Notes under the pieces: generated by a model
What the model was told of the DNA's origin: nothing
Seen by the model: only the letters and a program-made list of their open reading frames with translations
Databases searched by the model: none
Translations under genes and position numbers: made by a program
Assembly (NCBI GenBank): GCA_913045935.1
Contig: CAJWSY010000009.1
Coordinates: forward strand, 1-37,599
Length of the DNA stretch: 37,599 nt
Direction: 5' to 3'
Origin: an uncultured Chloroflexota bacterium
Lineage (GTDB): Bacteria > Chloroflexota > Dehalococcoidia > Lucifugimonadales > GCA-002694895
Part shown: piece after piece, positions 26,971 to 37,375 of the stretch
Layout: each line of letters opens with the position of its first letter
Numbering within the stretch: the stretch's first letter is position 1

Positions 26971-28814
26971 TGTATGTAATCGGTACAGCAGGACATGTTG
27001 ATCATGGTAAATCTACTTTGATTAAAAATTTAACTAATATTGATCCTGATAGATTAATAGAAGAGAAGAAAAGAAAAATGACAATTGAACTTGGGTTTGC
27101 ATGGTTCAATGATTCCAATAATACTATTGGAATCATTGATGTTCCAGGTCATGAAGAATTAGTTGATAATATGATTAAAGGAGTATTTGGAATTGATATG
27201 GCATTACTTGTTATCTCAGCTTCAGAATCTGTTAAGGAACAAACTATAGAACATCTTGAAATACTGAGAATATCAAATATTAAAAAAATTCTTGTTGTTT
27301 TAACAAAAAAAGATTTAGTTTCAAAAGAAATATTAGATAAACATATTAAAGAATCTCAATCATTAATAAAAAGAAATGGATTCGATGATGCAAGTATTAT
27401 TTGTGTTAACTCACATGATTTAGATGATATAGAGAAATTAAGAAAGTTAATTAATAAAGAATTGGCAACTTTATCACCTGAAGATCAGAATGATTATTCA
27501 AGAATGTATGTAGACCGTGTATTCCATAAAAAAGGTCATGGCACAATTGTTACTGGAACTTTGATTAATGGATATTTTAAACTGAATCAAGATATTTACA
27601 TTGATGGTTTATATAAATCTAAAATAAGGTCAATGGAATCTTATGAAAATTCAATTGATATAGCTAAATCAAAAGTACGTTTAGCTATAAATCTTTCTAA
27701 TGTGAATCATTCTGATATTAGCAGAGGTTCTATATTAACTAATACCGATAAAAATGTATTAGAAAAATCTGTTATTGCAAAAATTAAATTAGTAGATTCA
27801 TACACTAAAAGTTTAAAACATAATTCAGTTGTTGAAGTTTATATTGGGTCCAGCCAGACAAAAGGCAGATTGATATTTTATAAGTCTAAAGTATTAAAAA
27901 ATCCGGATGAAATTTATGTATTAATAAAATTTCATGACAAAATTCATTACAGAATACTAGATCGTCTTATATTGCGTTCCTCAGGAACTACAATAGCAGG
28001 AGGAAAAATATTGTCGCCTGGACAATCTGTCAATTTGTTTAAATCCGAAACATATTTTCAATATCTAGAATATATGTCTGAAAATAGAATTGAGGATTCA
28101 ATTATACAATTATTAATGATAAAAAATATTTTAGATTTGAATACTTTAAAAAATTATTTAAGTTTAAATAATGTTTGTTTAAAAAAAATAATTAATTCCA
28201 TAAAAGACAAACTGATTATTATCAAGCATGGCAATTCAGATTATAAATTGCTTGATAAAAATTGGCATAAACAAAAATTGAAATCATTAATGCAAATATT
28301 AAAAGATCATAAATTAAAATATCCACTCAGATCAGGTATGAATAAAAATGAAGTTAGTCAAAAACTCTATCCTCAACTAGACATCAGGACGTCTGATTTG
28401 TTAATTGAAAATTTGTTACAAACAAAATATATAGAAAAACACAATGATATTTTAATGATTTCTGAAGAAGAGCAAAATATTTTACCAAATGAAATCAAGC
28501 TTGTAATAGATCATATCCAAAATTCAAAAGATATAATTATTGAACAAAATTTGTATGACAGAGAAACGTTGGCTTTTCTAATTAAGAATTTATACATTAT
28601 AAATTTATCTCGTACAGTTTATGTTAATCGTCAATGGTTTGAAAAATCTAAAGAAATTATATTGAAACATTTTAATCATAATGACAAACTTGATATACAA
28701 ACAACAAAAAAATTATTAAATACTTCTAGAAAATTAACTGTAGCTTTTCTTGAAAAATTAGATTCTGATAATATTACTAGAAGAGTAGATAATCAAAGAA
28801 TTTTAATTAAATGA
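26970..28814 (+). CDS. selB: SelB-like selenocysteine-specific translation elongation factor
   Basis: MYVIGTAGHVDHGKSTLIKNLTNIDPDRLIEEKKRKMTIELGFAWF...IDVPGHEELVDNMIKG; C-terminal winged-helix-like region; TAATG overlap with hemW stop. Confidence 0.85.
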   Translation: MYVIGTAGHVDHGKSTLIKNLTNIDPDRLIEEKKRKMTIELGFAWFNDSNNTIGIIDVPGHEELVDNMIKGVFGIDMALLVISASESVKEQTIEHLEILRISNIKKILVVLTKKDLVSKEILDKHIKESQSLIKRNGFDDASIICVNSHDLDDIEKLRKLINKELATLSPEDQNDYSRMYVDRVFHKKGHGTIVTGTLINGYFKLNQDIYIDGLYKSKIRSMESYENSIDIAKSKVRLAINLSNVNHSDISRGSILTNTDKNVLEKSVIAKIKLVDSYTKSLKHNSVVEVYIGSSQTKGRLIFYKSKVLKNPDEIYVLIKFHDKIHYRILDRLILRSSGTTIAGGKILSPGQSVNLFKSETYFQYLEYMSENRIEDSIIQLLMIKNILDLNTLKNYLSLNNVCLKKIINSIKDKLIIIKHGNSDYKLLDKNWHKQKLKSLMQILKDHKLKYPLRSGMNKNEVSQKLYPQLDIRTSDLLIENLLQTKYIEKHNDILMISEEEQNILPNEIKLVIDHIQNSKDIIIEQNLYDRETLAFLIKNLYIINLSRTVYVNRQWFEKSKEIILKHFNHNDKLDIQTTKKLLNTSRKLTVAFLEKLDSDNITRRVDNQRILIK

Positions 28815-29308
28815 TTACAGATCAAAATAATACAATAAAATTTAACTTTTTATCTGATTTGATTTCGGTGTCAACTTTTTCCTCTTTTTTGAGAAATTTG
28901 CAAGTTGCATTACGTTCTTTAGGTAAAGAAATTCCTGAAACAAATATCGATTTTTCTCGTTCAAATGCACCATCTTTATATATTAGTAAAATGAATACTC
29001 CCCAAGTACATGAGATTGAAATTAAATTCAGTTACCAAAATGAAGATTATGACTCTAATAAGTCAAGTCAGATATTTAATTCTTTTTTGAGTAAAACATT
29101 TGAATCATGTGAAAACTCAGGACAAAGAAGTTTATGGGGATCTGATGTGATTAAAACCAAAACTCAAGATAAATCTAATTTAAAACCAGATTCTACTGAA
29201 GCTAGAATTGTTGAATTTGTTGATCATCTAAAACGTATGGGCGATAGCGATATGATTATAAATGATAAAAAACTTAGTATTAGAAATAAATTTGCTTCAT
29301 TAAGTTAA
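28811..29308 (+). CDS. Hypothetical protein, ATGA-coupled to selB
   Basis: 165-aa ORF overlapping the selB stop by 4 nt; no family recognised. Confidence 0.65.
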   Translation: MITDQNNTIKFNFLSDLISVSTFSSFLRNLQVALRSLGKEIPETNIDFSRSNAPSLYISKMNTPQVHEIEIKFSYQNEDYDSNKSSQIFNSFLSKTFESCENSGQRSLWGSDVIKTKTQDKSNLKPDSTEARIVEFVDHLKRMGDSDMIINDKKLSIRNKFASLS

Positions 29309-30211
29309 GAAATCTTGAGTCTTTTTATTTAATTCTTTTATATGATTTGGAGTTGTACCACAACAACCACCAATAATTGTTGCTCCATTTTCCATCCACT
29401 TATAAGCTTCATCAGCATATTCCCACTCATTAATACTAGTGCTATTAGCTCTTTGCGAGTTCATTGGATCTTTATCAACTGAATTTGTATTATTTGTTGA
29501 TACAACTTTCGATGAATTTGCATATCCGCCAATAGGTTTATCAGTCAGGGTTTTTAGTATTTTCATACCATCAGTAATGAAATTTGCTCCACAACAATTC
29601 AGTAGATAAGCATCAGGTTCTAAATTTTTAATTTTATTAAAAGCTTGCTCTATAGTTTCACCACTTGGCAAAGTATTAGATCTACTTCCTTGCAATGTCC
29701 AACTTACCCATGTTTCTAAATTGGTTTCTAAACCAGCTTTTACAGCAGTATTTGCTTCAATACTACTAGACATTGTTTCACATAGTATTATGTCTACTTT
29801 ATTTTTAAGAACACCAGCAATCACTCTATAATTATCAAGCATATCTTTTTCATTAATTACCAAATCGGACATGTAACTTGTTTCTAAAGGAGGAAGTGAT
29901 CCTATTATTTTCACATCTTTATTTGATCTTTTTTTTGCACTTATTGCTAAATCAATTGCTAAAGATGTAAGTTCAATCAATCTGTTTTCAATTTTGGCTC
30001 TGGATAAAATTGGCTGTGTAAGTGCATAATTATTTATAGTTATATACCTTGCACCAGAATGTATATAATCGTAATGAATTTGTTCTACTACTTCGGGGTT
30101 ATCAATCAAAGATTGAGCTGACCATATTGAATCTACATGATAAGGAACTTCGTAACCTCTTCTTCTTATTTCAGCTCCAGTACCACCATCTAAAATTTTT
30201 ACTTTACTCAT
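29300..30211 (-). CDS. Homocysteine S-methyltransferase family protein
   Basis: ILDGGTGAEIRRRGYEV ... YLLNCCGANF ... ATIIGGCCGTTPNHIKEL (Zn-binding Cys pattern). Confidence 0.9.
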   Translation of the reverse strand: MSKVKILDGGTGAEIRRRGYEVPYHVDSIWSAQSLIDNPEVVEQIHYDYIHSGARYITINNYALTQPILSRAKIENRLIELTSLAIDLAISAKKRSNKDVKIIGSLPPLETSYMSDLVINEKDMLDNYRVIAGVLKNKVDIILCETMSSSIEANTAVKAGLETNLETWVSWTLQGSRSNTLPSGETIEQAFNKIKNLEPDAYLLNCCGANFITDGMKILKTLTDKPIGGYANSSKVVSTNNTNSVDKDPMNSQRANSTSINEWEYADEAYKWMENGATIIGGCCGTTPNHIKELNKKTQDFLT

Positions 30212-30356
30212 AATAATTTTTTTGAATTATTTAATAATTATATCAAGACCTTCAAGTGCATATAATTTAATTGGTTTTTATACTTTAATTATAATTCATT
30301 TATTTTTAAACTCTTCGTGTCAATTAATGACTTTAGAGCATTTAGGTCGTTAAATT

Positions 30357-31577
30357 ATGTTGCACTCCACTAAGAAAGTTAACAATTTTACCAAATTAGG
30401 TATAAATAAAAAAACTATTACTAGTTTGAACTATTTAGATTTCATTTATCCTACTCCGATACAAAAAAAAGTTATACCTAAAGCTCTTGATGGTGAAAAT
30501 ATCATCGGAATAGCTCAAACAGGTACAGGGAAAACCTTAGCTTATGGGTTGCCTATGATTGAAAATATTATGAAAAATAATGGAAGAGGGCTTGTTGTAG
30601 TCCCAACAAGAGAGTTAGCAACTCAGGTTGGAGATTCGTTAAAACAAGCAGGCAAATCATGGGGTTTGAAATGCACTATTATCATTGGTGGGGTATCCCA
30701 AAAAAAACAAGTAATAAATTTAAAAAAAAATCCACATATCGTTATTGCAACTCCTGGAAGATTGCTTGATTTAGTTAATCAAAGGGAATTTGATTTAAAT
30801 CAAGTTTCGATTTTAACATTAGATGAAGCTGATAGAATGTTAGACGAAGGATTTTTACCTGAAATAACAAAAATATTAGAAAGATCTAAATCTGTGAAAC
30901 AAAAACTTTTGTTTTCTGCCACTATGCCAAAATCTATTTCTATCTTAATTAACAAATTTATTTCCAATTCTGTAAAAATAGAAATTTCTCCACAAGGAAC
31001 AACCCCTGAGAAATTAGATCATGAAGTTTTTTTTATTGCTAAAAACAATAGAGTGCAATTACTAAGATCAATATTAGAACAGTACAATAATGATTCTGTA
31101 TTAGTATTTACCAGGACTAAATATGGTGCAAAAAAACTTGCAAAAGATATAAGAAATATGGGTCATACAGCAGCTGAAATTCACTCTAATAGAACACAAG
31201 CTCAGAGAAAAACAGCATTAAAAGGATTTGCAGATTGGAAATTTAGAATATTAGTAGCTACAGATATTGCATCGCGAGGTATTGATGTTGCCAATATTGG
31301 CCTTGTAGTTAATTTTGATTTGCCAGATCAATTAGATGATTATGTTCACAGAGTTGGAAGGACAGGAAGAGCAGGCAAAGATGGGAAAGCAATATCTTTT
31401 GTTTTACCTCCTCAAAGATCTAGTATTAAAAAAATCGAAAAATTGATTGGCACAACCCTTACTATTTCTCATTCTAAATATTCTTTGGATGATAAAATGG
31501 ATGATTTAAACCAATTTGGTAGAAAAAAAAGAAACAAAAGAAAGTTTCATTCTAAAAAGAGATATTATAAGAAATAA
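30357..31577 (+). CDS. DEAD-box RNA helicase
   Basis: GIAQTGTGKTLAYGLP, VVPTRELATQ, TLDEADRMLDEGF, LFSATMP, VATDIASRGIDV, HRVGRTGRAG; basic C-terminus. Confidence 0.95.
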   Translation: MLHSTKKVNNFTKLGINKKTITSLNYLDFIYPTPIQKKVIPKALDGENIIGIAQTGTGKTLAYGLPMIENIMKNNGRGLVVVPTRELATQVGDSLKQAGKSWGLKCTIIIGGVSQKKQVINLKKNPHIVIATPGRLLDLVNQREFDLNQVSILTLDEADRMLDEGFLPEITKILERSKSVKQKLLFSATMPKSISILINKFISNSVKIEISPQGTTPEKLDHEVFFIAKNNRVQLLRSILEQYNNDSVLVFTRTKYGAKKLAKDIRNMGHTAAEIHSNRTQAQRKTALKGFADWKFRILVATDIASRGIDVANIGLVVNFDLPDQLDDYVHRVGRTGRAGKDGKAISFVLPPQRSSIKKIEKLIGTTLTISHSKYSLDDKMDDLNQFGRKKRNKRKFHSKKRYYKK

Positions 31578-31598
31578 TAGAGATTAGATAATGGAAAT

Positions 31599-32414
31599 TT
31601 AATCCATTATTGTTCCTCCGTTAATATTTAGTGATTGTCCTGTGATATTCAAAGAATTATCAGATGCAAAAAATGCTACTCCGTTACCTATATCTTCTGC
31701 TGTTTGTTCTCTTTGAAGAGGGCAGTTTTCAGATATAAATTGCAGGAAAAATTCTCTTGGAGATAAGTGACTTTTAGTTTTGTCATTTTTTATTGTATTT
31801 AATGCATTTTGTTCCCACATAGGTGTCCAAATACTTCCTGGGCAAATAACATTTACATTTATATTGTTTTTTGCCCATTTTGCTGCATAGGATTGTGTTA
31901 AATTAATCACAGCAGCTTTTGAAGCAGAATATGCAGGATTTCCTGGATTGGGATATTTACCCCCATGAGATGAAATATTAATAATTTTTCCATAATTGTT
32001 TTTTATCATTTTTTTTGCAACTTCCTCAGATACAATAGCTGTCCCTTTTACGTTTATTGAATAAGTAGTATCCCAATTTTCTAAATTTGAAATATCTGAA
32101 TTTTTTATGTTTGTTGATCCTATAACACCTGCTGAATTAACGAGAATATGAATTTGTTTCATTTCTTTTTCAATTAATTCTATAGTTTTTCTTACTTGAG
32201 TTTGATTTGTAACATCACATTTGTAAATGGATATATGATTTGCAGTTTTTTCAATTTCATTTTTTGTTTTTTTAAGATTTGAGTAATCTATATCAATTAA
32301 TGAAATTATTGCTCCCTGATTTGCTAAAATTTTTGCAATGCCTACTCCAAGTCCGCTAGCTCCACCTGTAATAATGACTGATTTGTTTTTTAAATTTTCA
32401 TAATTTGTTGTCAT
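31599..32414 (-). CDS. Short-chain dehydrogenase/reductase
   Basis: VIITGGASGLGVGIAKIL, NSAGVIGS, NISSHGGKYPNPGNPAYSASKAAV, LNINGGTIMD. Confidence 0.94.
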   Translation of the reverse strand: MTTNYENLKNKSVIITGGASGLGVGIAKILANQGAIISLIDIDYSNLKKTKNEIEKTANHISIYKCDVTNQTQVRKTIELIEKEMKQIHILVNSAGVIGSTNIKNSDISNLENWDTTYSINVKGTAIVSEEVAKKMIKNNYGKIINISSHGGKYPNPGNPAYSASKAAVINLTQSYAAKWAKNNINVNVICPGSIWTPMWEQNALNTIKNDKTKSHLSPREFFLQFISENCPLQREQTAEDIGNGVAFFASDNSLNITGQSLNINGGTIMD

Positions 32415-32475
32415 AATTTATTATAACTATTATTTAATATAGTTTTATAGTATTAATAAATTTAAAATAATATCT

Positions 32476-34260
32476 ATGGAAATACAAACTGTCCAAGATT
32501 GGTTAAACAAATTTGAAAAATTGATCTGTGAAAAAAATACAGAAAAAATATTAGATTTATTTTCTGATAGTACTAGTTGGAGAGATCTGATTTCATTTAC
32601 TTGGAATATAATTACTTTTGAAACCAAGTCAGAAATTAAATCAATGTTAGATAGTGTTTTGCTTGAAATAAATCCTGAAAATTTTCAAATCATTGACATG
32701 AAAGTCAAAACTAAATCAAATGAAGCTTGGTTTACGTTTGATACAAAACATGCCAAATGCAAGGGTCATATAAGATTAGAAAATGGAAAAGCTATTACAT
32801 TCCTTAGTGTAATGAGTGAATTAAAGGGATACGAAGAAAAAAGTGGTTATAACAGAGAATTGGGAACTGAATTTGGTGCTTTTAAAAATAGAAAAAATTG
32901 GCTTGAAAAAAAACAATCAGAAATTAATGATTTGAATAAAAATAAAAATCCGTATTGCTTGATTATAGGAGGAGGGCAAGCTGGATTAGCTTTGGCTGCA
33001 AGATTAAAACAATTAAATGTACCCACGATTGTAATTGATAAAAATCAAACTCCTGGAGATACATGGAGAAACAGATATCACTCATTGTGTTTGCATGATC
33101 CTGTTTGGTACGATCATATGCCGTATATGCAATTCCCTGATCACTGGCCTATATTCTCTCCAAAAGACAAAATAGGTGATTGGTTAGAAATGTATGCAAA
33201 AATAATGGAAATTAATTATTGGGGTTTAAGTGAATGTATTAATGCTTCTTTTGATGAACTTAATGAAGAATGGAAAGTATTGGTAGTAAAAAATGGAGAA
33301 GAAGTTGAGATTAAAACTAAACATTTAATACTTGCAACAGGAATGTCAGGAATGCCCAATATTCCTAATATAAAAAATTCAGATCTGTTTAAAGGCGATT
33401 ATGTACATTCTAGTAATTTTACAAGTGGATCTAATTATAAAAATAAAAATTGTGTAGTTGTGGGATCAAATAATTCAGCTCACGATATTGCAGCGGAATT
33501 ATGGGAACAAGGGGCAAAAAATGTAACTATGATTCAGAGATCTCCCACAACAGTTGCAAGATCTAGCACTTTATTAGATCTTCAAACAAGAGGGAATTTT
33601 TCTGAACAAGCGGTTCAATCAGGAATAACAGTAGATATTGCAGATTTAATTGTTGCCTCTAATCCTTATAAAACAGTTCATTTAGATGGACAGAAATCTG
33701 TACAACTTTTAAAAAATATTGATAAAGAATTTTATCAAAAACTTGCAAGTAGTGGCTTTTTATTTGACTTTGGTGAAGATGAATCGGGATTATCTATAAA
33801 ATACCTTAGAAGAGGTTCGGGTTATTACATTGATGTTGGCGGATCAGAACTTATAATAAATGGCGATATAAATTTAGAAAGCCCCGCTGAAATTGATGAA
33901 TTTACAGAAAAATCAATTTTATTAAATAATGGCAAGGAAATTGATTGTGATTTAGTTGTATTTGCAACAGGTTATGGATCAATGAATCAATGGGCCGCTA
34001 AATTGATATCTCAGGAAATTGCAGACAAAGTAGGAAAATGTTGGGGATTAGGTTCTGGTACACGTAAAGATCCTGGCCCATGGGAAGGTGAATTAAGAAA
34101 TATGTGGAAGCCAACCAATCAAACTTCTCTTTGGTTTCATGGAGGAAATTTAGCTCAAGCAAGGCATTATTCGAAATATTTAGCTCTTCAACTTAAAGCC
34201 AGGTATGAAGAATTACCAATAAATATTTACGGAATACCTGTAGTTAACCATTTGAGTTGA
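32476..34260 (+). CDS. Flavin-containing monooxygenase-like NAD(P)/FAD oxidoreductase with N-terminal SnoaL/NTF2-like domain
   Basis: CLIIGGGQAGLALAARLKQLNVPTIVIDKNQTPGDTWRNRYHSLCLHDPVWYDHMP...VVGSNNSAHDIAAELWEQGAK...FATGYGSM. Confidence 0.9.
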   Translation: MEIQTVQDWLNKFEKLICEKNTEKILDLFSDSTSWRDLISFTWNIITFETKSEIKSMLDSVLLEINPENFQIIDMKVKTKSNEAWFTFDTKHAKCKGHIRLENGKAITFLSVMSELKGYEEKSGYNRELGTEFGAFKNRKNWLEKKQSEINDLNKNKNPYCLIIGGGQAGLALAARLKQLNVPTIVIDKNQTPGDTWRNRYHSLCLHDPVWYDHMPYMQFPDHWPIFSPKDKIGDWLEMYAKIMEINYWGLSECINASFDELNEEWKVLVVKNGEEVEIKTKHLILATGMSGMPNIPNIKNSDLFKGDYVHSSNFTSGSNYKNKNCVVVGSNNSAHDIAAELWEQGAKNVTMIQRSPTTVARSSTLLDLQTRGNFSEQAVQSGITVDIADLIVASNPYKTVHLDGQKSVQLLKNIDKEFYQKLASSGFLFDFGEDESGLSIKYLRRGSGYYIDVGGSELIINGDINLESPAEIDEFTEKSILLNNGKEIDCDLVVFATGYGSMNQWAAKLISQEIADKVGKCWGLGSGTRKDPGPWEGELRNMWKPTNQTSLWFHGGNLAQARHYSKYLALQLKARYEELPINIYGIPVVNHLS

Positions 34261-34270
34261 GATTAGATTT

Positions 34271-35086
34271 ATGTCATTTGTAAAAGATTGGAACCAAAAA
34301 GTAACCACTCATCACAAACAATCTGAGAGTAAAATTATAAATAATACAAATGATGATTTCTGGGAAGATAAGGTTGAAGGATTTGTTCCGCCTGAATTAC
34401 CTGATTACAATGACCCAACCTTATCTTTTTTACAAACACATTTGACACCTAAATCTTCTGTTTTAGATTTAGGAGGTGGTGCAGGTAGATTGTCAATTCC
34501 TTTGGCACAAAAAAATCATATTATTACAATTGTTGATTCGTCTCTGGCTATGATTAATGCTGCAGATTCCCACGTGAAATATCTAAATTTAAATAATGTA
34601 ACAACCTTTCATTCTCAATGGGAAAATTTTCCAAATAATAAATATGATCACATATTTTCCACGCATGTTCTTTATGGAATTTCAGATATAAGTGAATTTA
34701 TTTCAAAAATTCATTCTTCTACGATTAATTCTGCAATAATAATAATGTATGACAAATCTCCTCAATCACATTTGGCTGATCTTTGGAATTTGTTTTACTC
34801 AGAACAAAGAATAAATTTACCAGGAATGAATGAACTAACTGATGTAATAAAAGAACTCGGTATTAAATATGAATTTTATAATATTGAACAAAATGATTTG
34901 CCGGTTTTTGATGATTTTGAATTAATGTTAAAATCAATTACTTCCCAAATGTTTGTTACGCCTACAAATGAAAATTTAAAACACATATCAAAGATTTTGA
35001 ATGATTATATGAAAAACGAAAATAATCAATTTATTTTTCCTTCAAAATTTATTAGAAAACTGCAAGCAATTATCATAAAGAAGTAG
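34271..35086 (+). CDS. Class I SAM-dependent methyltransferase
   Basis: SSVLDLGGGAGRLSIPLAQKNHIITIVDSSLAMINAA (motif I). Confidence 0.88.
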   Translation: MSFVKDWNQKVTTHHKQSESKIINNTNDDFWEDKVEGFVPPELPDYNDPTLSFLQTHLTPKSSVLDLGGGAGRLSIPLAQKNHIITIVDSSLAMINAADSHVKYLNLNNVTTFHSQWENFPNNKYDHIFSTHVLYGISDISEFISKIHSSTINSAIIIMYDKSPQSHLADLWNLFYSEQRINLPGMNELTDVIKELGIKYEFYNIEQNDLPVFDDFELMLKSITSQMFVTPTNENLKHISKILNDYMKNENNQFIFPSKFIRKLQAIIIKK

Positions 35087-35093
35087 TCACGAA

Positions 35094-37271
35094 TTATATG
35101 TATTTTGATTTGAATTCAAGCCTTTTGTCATGAAGAATTTTTTCTGTGTATCCATTTGGCTGATATCTTCCTTTGAACACTAAGTCGCATGCTGCAGAAA
35201 ATGCGACCCCATCATAATTAGGTGACATATTTATATACCCATCTGATGATTCATTTTGCATATCAACTATTTTTGCCATTTTTTTCATTGTTTCCATCAC
35301 TTGATTTTCTGAGCAAACCCCATGGTATAGCCAATTACTTATATGTTGACTTGAGATTCTGCATGTAGCTCTGTCTTCCATTAATCCAATATTATTTATG
35401 TCAGGGACCTTGGAACACCCAATACCCTGATCTATCCATCTGACAACATATCCAAGTATTCCTTGAGCATTATTATCTAATTCATTTTGAATCTCGTCTG
35501 TGCTAAGTGATTTTGGATTTTTCATAATTGGTATAGTTAACAAATCATCAAAATTTATGTTTTTATTATCTTTTAAGATTTGTGTTTGTTGGTTTTTTAC
35601 AGAAATTTGATGATAATGAATTGCATGTATAGTTGCAGCAGTTGGAGAAGGTACCCAAGCACAACTTGCACCTTCATGGGGATGATTTATTTTGCTTTTG
35701 TACATAGCTAACATTTCGTCTGGTTGAGCCCACATCCCTTTACCAATTTGAGCTTTATTCAAAAAACCAGATTCTAGCCCTATAGCAACATTTCGATTTT
35801 CATATGTTGAAATCCATTTTTGTTCTTTCATTTTACTTTTTGGTATAAATGCACCAGCTTCCATGCTTGTATGAATTTCATCACCTGTTCGGTCAAGAAA
35901 TCCTGTATTTATAAAAATTATTCTATTTTTTGCAATTTTTATACATTGCTTGAGATTTAAAGTTGTTCTTCTTTCTTCATCCATTATTCCTATCTTAACT
36001 GTGTTAGTTTTAAGTCCTAGATGTTTTTCGATTTCTGAGAATAAATCACATGTAAATTGGACTTCTTTTGAACCATGCATCTTGGGCTTAACTATATATA
36101 TACTATTTGTAAGTGAATTTCTGAATTTTCCATTTTTCATTAAATCATGCATAGCTATTGTAATAGTAAACATAGCATCTAAAATACCTTCAAAAACTTC
36201 ATCTCCATTATCATCGATAATTACAGGATTAGTCATTAAGTGTCCTACGTTTCTATTCAACATAAGGCTTCTACCAGGCAGAGAAAAATTCTTTCCTCGA
36301 GGGTCATTGTAAATACGATCTGATTTCAATTTTCTTGTAATTTTTTTTTCATTTTTAATGAATGTTTCCTCAATATCGCCTTTCATTAATCCTAACCAAT
36401 TACGGTACACTAAAACTTTATCATCACTATCTACAGCCGCTACTGAATCTTCGCAATCTTGAATAGTAGTAATTGCAGATTCAACTAGGATATCTTTAAT
36501 TCCAGCTGGATCTGTTTTCCCTATAGTACTTTTTTTGTCTATCAATATTTCAATATGCAAGTCATTGTTGAGTAATAAAATACTTGTTGGATAATTGGGA
36601 TTTCCGGTGTAACCAATAAATTGAGATCCGTTTTTTAAAGAAGTTTTATTATTATTATTTAATTTAATATCTAGAACACCATTATTTATTTGAAATGAAA
36701 TAATTTTAGTGAAATCTCCATTCTTAAGTGGAAATATTTCGTTTAGAAAATTTTTTGCAAATGAAATAACTTTTTCCCCACGAATTGGATTATAAGTCTC
36801 TTTTTGATCTGCATTATTTTTTGTTGATATAACATCAGTCCCATATAATGAATCGTAAAGACTTCCCCATCTAGCATTTGCGGCATTTATTGAAAACCTA
36901 GCATTTGTTATTGGTACAACTAATTGAGGACCTGAAATTTTTGCGATTTCTTTATCAATATTAGTTGTATTGATTTTGAAAGATTCTACTTCGTTTTCTA
37001 TATACCCTATTTCTTTTAAAAATTTCTTGTATTTCTTAATATCTGATTTGTTGTGTTTATTGTCTTTATGCCATTTATCAATTTTAAATTGCATATCTTT
37101 TCTTTCTGCCAATAAATTTTTATTTTCAGGTGTAAATTTATTCACAATAATACTTAAAGATTTCCAAAAATGGTCAGGAGTTATATTTAATCCGTTTAAC
37201 ATTTCTGTTTTAACAAATTCATTTAGTAAATTTGATACTAGTAAATTATGATGTTTAATTCTACTTTCCAT
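35094..37271 (-). CDS. glcB: Malate synthase G
   Basis: FSINAANARWGSLYDSLYGTDVI, PRGKNFSLPGRSLMLNRNVGHLMTNP, KIGIMDEERRTTLNLKQCI, GFLDRTGDEIHTSMEAG. Confidence 0.95.
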   Translation of the reverse strand: MESRIKHHNLLVSNLLNEFVKTEMLNGLNITPDHFWKSLSIIVNKFTPENKNLLAERKDMQFKIDKWHKDNKHNKSDIKKYKKFLKEIGYIENEVESFKINTTNIDKEIAKISGPQLVVPITNARFSINAANARWGSLYDSLYGTDVISTKNNADQKETYNPIRGEKVISFAKNFLNEIFPLKNGDFTKIISFQINNGVLDIKLNNNNKTSLKNGSQFIGYTGNPNYPTSILLLNNDLHIEILIDKKSTIGKTDPAGIKDILVESAITTIQDCEDSVAAVDSDDKVLVYRNWLGLMKGDIEETFIKNEKKITRKLKSDRIYNDPRGKNFSLPGRSLMLNRNVGHLMTNPVIIDDNGDEVFEGILDAMFTITIAMHDLMKNGKFRNSLTNSIYIVKPKMHGSKEVQFTCDLFSEIEKHLGLKTNTVKIGIMDEERRTTLNLKQCIKIAKNRIIFINTGFLDRTGDEIHTSMEAGAFIPKSKMKEQKWISTYENRNVAIGLESGFLNKAQIGKGMWAQPDEMLAMYKSKINHPHEGASCAWVPSPTAATIHAIHYHQISVKNQQTQILKDNKNINFDDLLTIPIMKNPKSLSTDEIQNELDNNAQGILGYVVRWIDQGIGCSKVPDINNIGLMEDRATCRISSQHISNWLYHGVCSENQVMETMKKMAKIVDMQNESSDGYINMSPNYDGVAFSAACDLVFKGRYQPNGYTEKILHDKRLEFKSKYI

Positions 37272-37375
37272 AATTTATTATAATATTTTTAATTTGTATC
37301 AGCATTAATTTATTAAAATAATTAATTAAATCTATGGTATATTGGTGAGTAATTATTTTACACATAGTTATCAAT

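Noticed and set aside
30212-30356. Possible riboswitch or small RNA between the mmuM-like gene and DEAD-box helicase
   Set aside because: AT-rich divergent intergenic region with no recognisable conserved stem or aptamer core by eye.
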